A DNA stretch of 12,534 bases from Byssothecium circinans. Taxonomy: Eukaryota > Ascomycota > Dothideomycetes > Pleosporales > Massarinaceae. The stretch spans positions 19,909 to 32,442 of the forward strand of contig ML977074.1 in NCBI GenBank assembly GCA_010015675.1, given 5' to 3'. Position 1 is the first letter of the stretch, and each line of letters begins with the position of its first letter. The notes under the pieces were generated by a model. The model ran no database searches, was not told the origin of the DNA, and worked only from the letters and a program-made list of their open reading frames with translations. This document shows positions 6,731 through 12,534 of this stretch, piece by piece. The translations under genes and the position numbers were made by a program.

Positions 6731-7079
6731 GAGGATCGTTACCTTATGCGATGGATCTTGGAAGGGCACCCGATTTAGAGTCATATTTTTAGAGTTTCCT
6801 TTTTGTTTTAAGTCGCTCCTTTTATCTACGTAGTGATCGTTATTCAATACTTGAACATAGATTTCCCTATATCCCTTCCCAAAGTGTGTTACTGTCGAGG
6901 TGAAATTTGTTAATCCTAGAGATATTTGGTGTTGCGTAGCACTAGAAAGTGCAATTAACGGATCTCACAGTCGGAAGTAGATACTTACTTCTCACGCCCT
7001 GATTATTAAATTGCAGTGACACTAAGTAGGGAAAAGATTTTTAAATTGGCCTTGTAGGAGCATATACGTTGCGATATAT
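6731..7079. other. Intergenic region, no gene seen
   Basis: This is the 3' flank of the repeat-protein gene. It is T-rich just after the stop (about 6783-6812), which could form the 3' untranslated region. No coding frame, inverted ends or repeat are seen. Confidence 0.45.
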
Positions 7080-7368
7080 CTAACATAGTGGTGTTACTAT
7101 ACCGTCGGCAAGCTCCCTTTCAATAACTGCTCTCACGTCTGCAAATCTCTCTCTTGCATCATCTTCTGCGTCAAATGAATAGAGCCATCGATTCTGCACA
7201 TCATTAGTCGACTGCAGATCATATCGCCTACGCTCGGCCATTCCTTGATCTTGACATCCTCTGGATCGATATCTTTGTCCTTATCTACCTCTTTTAAGCA
7301 GTTATGCCACCAATCTCTCGACAGCCTGACTCGCACCCTAAGCAGAAGTGGGTCAATGCGCGTGACAG
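7080..7368 (-). pseudogene. Possible gene fragment cut by a hAT element
   Basis: On the minus strand one frame is open from the hAT boundary (7368) down to 7133 (SRDWWHNCLKEVDKDKDID and onward). An overlapping frame shows a better coding-like stretch at its end (NRWLYSFDAEDDARERFADV, stop TAG 7082-7080). A single frameshift near 7230 would join them. I do not recognise the protein. It may be the tail of a gene interrupted by the hAT insertion at 7369, or chance frames. Confidence 0.25.
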
Positions 7369-8030
7369 CAGTGTAGAAAGTGGATGGACTTTTGGGCTGA
7401 TCTATATCTATTACGCCACTTGGATGGATCTGGATGGATTAGCCGGATGTAATCCATTCTCATCCATGGAGGCTTCTGTGGCGCACGCCACCAACTTCAT
7501 AAGACAGTAGATGATGATCTATCGTTGCTATATACATAATTATGATGGCGTTAAGCTTTTCCTAAGGTTAACAATGCCCGCCTTATCCTAGGAGTGTAAA
7601 CATTGCACCGCTTGTATTGTACTCTAGTCAAGATGATTGCGCCGCTTTGTAATCATCAGCCCAAGTTGGCTGAATATTCGCTCGGGCTTATCACTTATTG
7701 CTGGTATTGACAACATGTCAAAGGCCATTTGCGCAAGGTGTGGATATTTAGTAATACCGACAGTACGCCACTATTCTAGCGGATACCTAGTCTCAACCTG
7801 TACCTAGCTATTATAGCGCTTAAACTCATCAGCGATCACTTATTTAACACCTTGACTTTGAGCTTGAGTTAGCCCTCTCATGCGGTACTCTTCCATCATG
7901 TTTGGTTCCTATTGATTCTGCTTCTTTAGTAGCGAGATAGCTTCTAAGATTAGTTGCTACTTATAGTCAGCAACCTATAGCGCTTTAACTACTCTCTTAC
8001 CTTTTGTAATTTCTAATTTCTAATTAGCCT
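7369..8030 (-). mobile_element. hAT transposon, 3' end fragment
   Basis: The left end is CAGTGTAGAAAGTGGATGG (7369-7387), matching the CAGNG start of hAT inverted ends, followed by GGATGGAT motifs (to about 7440) that resemble subterminal repeats. The element continues into the degraded C-terminal half of a transposase read leftward. It is cut near 8030-8060, where palindromic A+T-rich sequence begins. The other terminus is not in the window, so the expected 8-bp duplication (CGTGACAG, 7361-7368) cannot be confirmed. Confidence 0.6.
7540..8030 (-). pseudogene. hAT transposase, C-terminal part with dimerisation domain
   Basis: One minus-strand frame runs from about 8030 to a stop at 7542-7540. 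It contains the hAT C-terminal dimerisation (hATC) signature: DEFKRYNS, then YPHLAQMAFDMLSIPA, DKPERIFSQ and AVQCLHS followed by DKAGIV. In the family this region ends the transposase and mediates dimer formation. At least seven in-frame stops (for example in LE*WRTVGI and HLD*STI) break it, all explainable by single transitions and without frameshifts, as RIP would leave it. The catalytic and BED-finger parts are missing. The 3' noncoding end runs to 7369. Confidence 0.8.
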
Positions 8031-8063
8031 ATTAAGCGTTAATATACTTTACTATAACCTTAA

Positions 8064-8192
8064 TTTCCCTAAAATAGAGTATTAGACACTTTATTTTAAA
8101 GACTAAAAGTCTCTATTTTAGAGAGTAAGCTATTATTTTAAGGTATTAAGCCTCTAAAATAAGGGATACCTAAGCCTCTAAAATAGAGAAAT
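8064..8192. repeat. Palindrome-rich element (copy B), related to 101-283
   Basis: It begins TTTCCCTAAAATAGAG (8064-8079), the same 16 bases as copy A at 101-116. It continues with CTCTATTTTAGAG- and CTCTAAAATAGAG-type palindromes, ending near 8192. About 17 bases left of this start (CTTTACTATAACCTTAA) also match copy A. The G-to-A and C-to-T drift relative to copy A fits RIP. It abuts the broken hAT transposase. Confidence 0.6.
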
Positions 8193-8598
8193 AATATCTA
8201 AATTTATAAATTTTCTATGTAAGGGAAGAATCTATATAATTATTTAGAATTTAGAGGTATTTATCTTTATTTTACTAATATTTATTACTAAGCTATTTTC
8301 TTACTAGAGCTATAGCTAGCTAAAATTATAACCTTTTTTTATTTTTATTAGCTAAACCTAAGTAAACCTAAGATTTTATCCTAGGTATATATTTACTTAA
8401 GATAGTAGTATTATTACTAAAAGGTATATATACTAGTTTTCTAATCTATATTAGGGGAGGTTAGAGCGTATATACTTTAGGTAGTAATCTTTAGTAATTT
8501 AAGAGGTAATTATACTATACTAGCTTAATAAGTATAAAGGGTACTAATTCTATAATAGACTATAGAATAACTAATAAGTATTAATCTAAGTAAAAGAT
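8193..8598. other. A+T-rich degraded sequence, no gene
   Basis: This stretch is very A+T-rich with almost no CpA or TpG (none in 8341-8400, for example) and many TATA/CTAG words. It is probably RIP-mutated repeat DNA whose origin is no longer visible. No frame or structure could be identified. Confidence 0.5.
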
Positions 8599-9086
8599 TG
8601 TTAAGGTCTAGGGGGGCTTATTACCAGAGATAGCTTGAAGAGCTTTTAGGTGATAAAGGTGCTTAAGGTTCTAGAGCTTAGTTAGTTCTCTAGAAGAGAT
8701 ATTAATTTACGACACATGGTAGTACTCTAATAGTACGTGGTAATGTTCATCTAAAGGGCGTACACTTAGTGAACTTAGGTAAGCTTGCAATTATGGAGTA
8801 TAAGATACTAAATAGATTATAATCCTAAGTAGAAGGTTAAACACAATTCTATAAAGGTAGGAATAAAGTTCATCTATATACTAGAGTGCTTAGTAGTGCT
8901 TAGTTGCTAAGCAATACTAATTACTACTAATTACTATAGAGTGCTTACCATGATTAGTACTGCTAAGGTTCACTAATTACTAAGTAGGTCATATAACCTT
9001 GCCTTACTTAGCTAATACTACTATAAGGACTATTACTGTGGTTTACCATGAGCCACTATAAATGCTATGTAAGACAGGTTATAACA
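8599..9086 (-). repeat. Probable 3' LTR of the chromovirus
   Basis: The boundaries are inferred from TGTTA (8599-8603) and TAACA (9082-9086), inverted 5-bp ends of the TG...CA type 488 bp apart. A polypurine tract (minus strand) lies 4 bp inside the right edge. The partner LTR is outside the window, so the left boundary in particular is tentative. The sequence is A+T-rich with short repeats such as ACTAATTACTA. Confidence 0.45.
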
Positions 9087-9090
9087 CTAT

Positions 9091-9103
9091 CCCCCCTTCC
9101 TCT
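9091..9103 (-). promoter_or_regulatory. Polypurine tract of the chromovirus
   Basis: AGAGGAAGGGGGG on the minus strand lies just upstream of the LTR start TGTTATAACC. Such tracts prime plus-strand DNA synthesis during reverse transcription. Confidence 0.55.
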
Positions 9104-9200
9104 ATGACTTATCCTTAAGTCAGGTGACTACTGTTAGGTTTAGTTTATAACTAAGCTTCCCCTCGCGTCATAAATATCATTAGCTGCCCGCTCGTTAACT

Positions 9201-9680
9201 ATGCCTAAACCACCTATCCCGTCTAGTACTGTTCATCACCACCACCTCTACGAATTTATCAAATCCTTCAGAGAGACCATAGTTAAGAAATGTTTAGCTT
9301 GTAAGAAGCACAGCCGCGTATGCAGGGTTCACGTTCATTCTAGAAAGTGCAGTGAGTGCCTACGTCGTAGCTAGCGCTGCAATGTTTAGGTGTTAGAGTT
9401 GGAATTTAAGCAGTTATTATTGCAGAAGGAGGAACTATGAAAGAAGTTGAAGGAAACTCATACTGCGCAAGACGTTGCGATGAAGGCCCATGAGAAGGCG
9501 TTAGAGGAGCTGCATATCGCACGCGCTCATGAAGAGAGATTACGCTTACAGATGGATCTTCTAGATCATCGCGCGGAAGAAGCAATCACTGTAGAGGAGT
9601 AAGAGATTAATAAGGTAAAAATAGGTAAAGTTCTTAAGTCTTCTATTAAGGTTTCTGTTAGCCCTTTGTTAGGTCCTTAA
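9201..9680 (+). pseudogene. Retroelement-borne Zn2Cys6 zinc-cluster and coiled-coil protein, RIP-broken
   Basis: The frame starts at ATG 9201 (MPKPPIPSS) on the strand opposite to pol and converges on the chromodomain end. Residues 31-60 have C-x2-C-x6-C-x8-C-x2-C-x6-C (9291-9380), the exact spacing of fungal Zn2Cys6 binuclear clusters, with Lys/Arg between the second and third Cys. Residues about 64-133 are a Glu/Lys/Leu-rich coiled coil (EKALEELHIARAHEERLRLQ). Zn2Cys6 clusters bind DNA, usually as dimers held by such a coil. In-frame stops are TAG 9372, TAG 9387, TGA 9438 and TAA 9600, each one transition from Gln or Arg codons; the frame then continues to TAA 9678-9680, and I see no frameshift. 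I have a general impression of similar proteins near fungal retroelements annotated only as hypothetical. Its position between pol and LTR indicates an accessory gene of the chromovirus; capture of a host gene is the alternative. Confidence 0.7.
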
Positions 9681-9720
9681 ACCTAGGGTGCTTTTAAAAA
9701 TCTCCCTACTAATTTCTAGG

Positions 9721-12258
9721 ACGTTAGTGTTAATGATAACTAGCAAGTAATTATTAGTAGTTTATAAGGTTTATTACTAGTTCCTATGTATTCTTATTCT
9801 TAGAGTAACCTTTCTATTTAACTAGGTATTCTTAGCTGTCCTTCGTCCTTTAGTAGTTTATTATTCTTTCAACTTTCAACTTATCATCTTCTTTGGTTTC
9901 ATAATAGAATGTTTTTTATAATAGCGTCTTAGGGTCTGCTAGTTCTAGTCTAGAGATGTAGAATACTAAGTATATCTTAGCTTCCTTAGGCAACTAGAGT
10001 TGGTAGTTAATAGGGCTCGTCCTAGCTTGTATTAAAAATAGTCTGACTTTAACGTTATCTCATCCCTTGCTTAGTTATTTTATGTAAAGATTCTTTATAA
10101 GTAGGTATACTCTATCCCCCCTCTCTAGCTAAGGTGCCATTTTTCATTTTATATTTGCGTATAAAATACTTTTGCGTTATACCGTTTTAAGGCTAACCTG
10201 TAACTATTAGTGTACGTTCTTTAAGTCCTCTATTATTATTAAAGCTGCCGCTGCCTTGCCTCCTAGCAGTGTGCGTTTAAAGAGATTTAGGTATTTCCTA
10301 TAGTTTGCGTAGAATGGCGTTTATCCTATAGATTCTAATATCTTATTATTGTACGTTAATTAAGCTATAGGTAAAAGGGAAACCTAATTATTTTACTAGG
10401 TATTACTATAGATTCATAGATATGTCTTTATTATATAATTTATTCTTTTAGTCTGTCTATCCATTTGTAGATAATATGCTATAGATAGCTTGCATTTTAT
10501 TCTAATCACAGCTATTAGCATTTTCTAGTAGTTTGATGTAAAGAGCTTATCTCTATCACTAATAATTAACTTTGGCATGCCATGGTATCTAATGAGTTAG
10601 TCTAAGATCACGTATCTAAGTTGTTCCACGTTGTAGTCATTTCTGAATGGTATTATTTCCGCATATTTCGTGAATCTATCAATGATTACTAAGATAGCGT
10701 TATAGGTTATTCTAGTTGTAAGGTCTTTTAACATGGGTAGACCTATTATAAAGTCTATAGAGATATCTTCCTATAGTGTTTTTAGTAACTTAATAGGTTG
10801 CATTTCTCTATAGGATGCGTACGTGCTATGCTTGTTTTTCTAGCAGTTTGCACATTTGCTAATAAAGCGTGTAACCTTTTCTTTCATGCCTTTAAACTCA
10901 TAATTCCTCTAAATTAGTTTAATAGTTCTTTAAATGCTAGGGTATCCGTGTACAGGATCATTATAATGTTGTCATATAATTTCTTCCTATAGTTCCTCTA
11001 GTACTTTGTTACTGATTTATAGGATGCCGTTTAGCTGTTAAGCTGGTCCTAAGGATCCGTCCTTATTAGCTTATAGTATCAGTGCTTCAATAGTTTCCTT
11101 TATTCCTGCGATATCACTTCATTAGCTAAGGGCATCAGCTCGTCCATTGTCCTTGCCTAGTGTATACATGATCTTGAATTTGTATTATCTAAGTAACTCA
11201 GACCATCTGACTTGTCTTCTGTTGAGTTATTTGGTTGTCGTAAAGTAGAGTAGGTTCTTATAGTTAATAAAGATAGTGAGTTTAGAGCAGCTCTCTGCGT
11301 AAACCCTCTAGTGCTTTAATGAATCCATGATAGCTATCAGCTCCTTATCGTGTACATCGTATCATTCTTCTAGTCTAGAGAACTTTCTTAAGTAGTAGGT
11401 AATAGGGTGCTACTAGCTATTTCTTATCTAGCTAGCTGCTGCTCTAGGTGCAAGATTAGACACGTCTATTTTAATCCTTATTAGTTCTCTACTCCTAAAT
11501 GCCACTAATACTAGTAGGCTTATGCATTTTTCTTTTAGAGTTTTAAATGCTTTTTCCTATTCTTCTAACTATCTAAAGAGTACGTCTTTCCTAGTAAGTC
11601 CTACTAGGGGTAAGGTTATTAAGGCGTATTCTTTAATAAACCTCCTATTAAAGTTGTAGAATCTAAGAAATTCCTACACTCCTTTAACTATCATTAGTAT
11701 TAGCTAGTCTTGCACTACTTATATTTTCTTTAGGCTTATCTTGACTCCTGTGGTATTGACTACAAATCCTAGGAAGTCAAGTTCTTCCTTATGGAATTCA
11801 CACTTTTCCGGCTTAAGGTGTAGGTTTGCGGCATCTAAACACGAAAGTACTTACTTAACATGTCCTACATGTTCTTTAACATTTTCTAAATAGATGAGTA
11901 TGTCATCTAAGTATATGATTATAAAGATATCTAGGTGTATTCATAATACGTTATTAATTAACGCTTAAAAAGTCGCTAGGGCGTTAGTAAGACTAAAGGG
12001 CATTATAGTGTACTTATAGTGTCTATACTATGTCCTAAACACTGTCTTCTATTCTTTATCTTCCTTTATGTGGATTAGGTGATATCTATCTTATAGGTTA
12101 AGGGCCGTAAATATCTTTACACGTACTAGTCAATCCTATAGTTCTCTAATGTTAGGTAATAGATAATAATTCTTAACTATGATCTCATTTAACTTCTGAA
12201 AGTCTACATATAGTCACAGTAATCTATCCTTCTTTAGGGTGAAGAGGACTAGGTATCC
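9721..12258 (-). pseudogene. Ty3/gypsy pol: reverse transcriptase, RNase H, integrase, chromodomain
   Basis: A single minus-strand frame can be followed for over 2.5 kb without any frameshift but with about 50 stops, most TAG or TAA replacing Gln or Trp codons. RT (12258 to about 11600) shows LYVDFQKLNEI, YKYTIMPFSLTNA and the catalytic YLDD (11913-11902); the first catalytic Asp (expected in LDL) reads Asn. RNase H (about 11540-11200) shows YDVHDKE. Integrase has the H2C2 zinc finger (about 10975-10830, HYNDPVHGYPS and CANC) and a core with SIDFI and SDRDKLFTSNY; the expected catalytic Glu (QTER in the family) is Lys at 10449-10447. The chromodomain is at about 9895-9735 (EYLVK, KGYSKNKNT). 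Chromodomains of this class guide integration to heterochromatin. The upstream part is separated by the copia insertion. Confidence 0.9.
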
Positions 12259-12415
12259 TGTTGGACTGAACAGTACTTGACTGTTCCGGACGGTTCAGTA
12301 CCGTTCCGGCTTAGCGTCGGCTCCTGCCTATATAGTCGCCTCTCCTGAGCTACACTACTCCACACACAATTCATCACGTTCTCATCGCATCCTCTCGGGT
12401 CTCTACTGTCCAACA
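12259..12415 (+). repeat. 5' LTR, 157 bp
   Basis: It starts TGTTGGAC (12259) and ends GTCCAACA (12408-12415), an 8-bp perfect inverted pair with TG...CA ends. It has a TATA box TATATAG at 12329-12335. The 5' portion contains interlaced palindromes: GAACAGT/ACTGTTC and ACGGT/ACCGT, and two GTTCCGG copies, possibly regulatory sites in U3. Confidence 0.8.
12329..12335 (+). promoter_or_regulatory. TATA box in the copia LTR
   Basis: TATATAG lies in the middle of the LTR, about 80 bp before its end, which would place the RNA start near 12360 and define a short R-U5. Confidence 0.55.
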
Positions 12416-12428
12416 GTTATGAGCCCGG
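12416..12428 (+). promoter_or_regulatory. Primer-binding site: initiator tRNA-Met anticodon arm
   Basis: GTTATGAGCCCGG directly follows the LTR. Its first 11 bases are complementary to the anticodon stem-loop of eukaryotic initiator tRNA-Met (GGGCTCATAAC, anticodon CAT), not to a tRNA 3' end. Priming by an internal tRNA fragment is known for Drosophila copia and yeast Ty5, so the same mechanism is inferred here. Confidence 0.75.
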
Positions 12429-12534
12429 CCTAACTCCATCTACTTTATCATTATATACGAACAAGTAGCCATACTACCCCCGTCCACACCGATCTACCGA
12501 CACCTTGTTGTGCACCTTCCACCTACTTCAGCGT

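Larger units (their letters stand above)
8599..12258 (-). mobile_element. Ty3/gypsy chromovirus, 3' portion, RIP-degraded
   Basis: Read on the minus strand from 12258 the order is reverse transcriptase, RNase H, integrase, chromodomain, a convergent zinc-cluster gene, a polypurine tract and an LTR. RT-RH-IN order with a chromodomain after integrase defines chromoviruses within Ty3/gypsy. The gag and protease part lies beyond a copia element that interrupts the RT at 12258. CpA/TpG depletion and dozens of stops indicate RIP. The copy is dead. Confidence 0.85.
12259..12534 (+). mobile_element. Copia-type LTR retrotransposon, 5' end (runs off the window)
   Basis: It begins inside the reverse transcriptase of the degraded chromovirus. 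A complete LTR (12259-12415) is followed directly by a primer-binding site and about 100 bp of pyrimidine-rich leader without an ATG. The base composition is balanced and CpA/TpG are common, unlike the host element, so it inserted after that element was mutated, or escaped RIP. The likely five-base target duplication would be TATCC (12254-12258); its partner is outside the window. Superfamily assignment rests on the half-tRNA primer site and short LTR; no protein is visible. Confidence 0.7.

Noticed and set aside
7304..7510. Plus-strand 68-codon frame
   Set aside because: It crosses the hAT terminus and reads through its GGATGGAT repeats; no coding character.

Overview
The window looks like nuclear DNA of a filamentous ascomycete, probably a Dothideomycete (the class is a low-confidence guess). 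Three things point there. Genes have short spliceosomal introns (50, 106 and 55 bp), two of them with a TACTGAC branch point. The right third is A+T-rich, poor in CpA/TpG and full of in-frame stops created by transitions, which matches repeat-induced point mutation (RIP). The gene content is F-box protein, small secreted proteins, Zn-cluster and CCCH fingers, and hAT, Ty3/gypsy, copia and SINE elements.

Layout. 1-318: a 17-bp tandem repeat, then a short element built of CCCTAAAATAGGG-type palindromes. 319-1480 (+): a decayed gene with a conserved N-terminal region, a coiled coil and a C-terminal CCCH zinc finger, carrying three nonsense codons and two frameshifts. 1789-2330: a diverged ~260-bp tandem duplication; its first copy holds a 55-codon ORF. 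2358-2646: a tRNA-derived SINE with a perfect 13-bp target-site duplication. 2643-3698 (-): a three-exon gene, assembled here, for a 299-aa secreted protein with phosphoribosyltransferase-like motifs; the SINE sits 9 bp after its stop codon in the same orientation. 3873-4154: a 104-bp tandem repeat between that promoter and the upstream F-box gene. 4272-5297 (-): an intact single-exon F-box protein. 5352-5743: a 392-bp MITE with 31-bp inverted ends and TAA duplications, 54 bp before the F-box start. 6269-6730 (+): a cysteine-free secreted Ser/Thr/Pro/Lys repeat protein.

The right half is a transposon graveyard. 7369-8030 is the 3' end of a broken hAT transposase. 8064-8192 is a second copy of the palindromic element. 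8599-12258 is the 3' part of a RIP-degraded Ty3/gypsy chromovirus on the minus strand: reverse transcriptase, RNase H, integrase, chromodomain and LTR. Between its pol and LTR lies a convergent gene for a Zn2Cys6-plus-coiled-coil protein. From 12259 a fresh copia-type element interrupts the reverse transcriptase; it has a 157-bp LTR and a primer site matching the anticodon arm of initiator tRNA-Met.

The three apparently intact protein genes (secreted protein, F-box protein, repeat protein) do not form an obvious pathway. What links the window is that short non-autonomous elements sit within tens of bases of gene starts or stops, and that the retroelement block has been mutated without visible damage to the neighbouring F-box and secreted-protein genes. 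The most unusual items are the SINE at a stop codon, the antisense zinc-cluster gene inside the chromovirus, and the secreted phosphoribosyltransferase-like protein.
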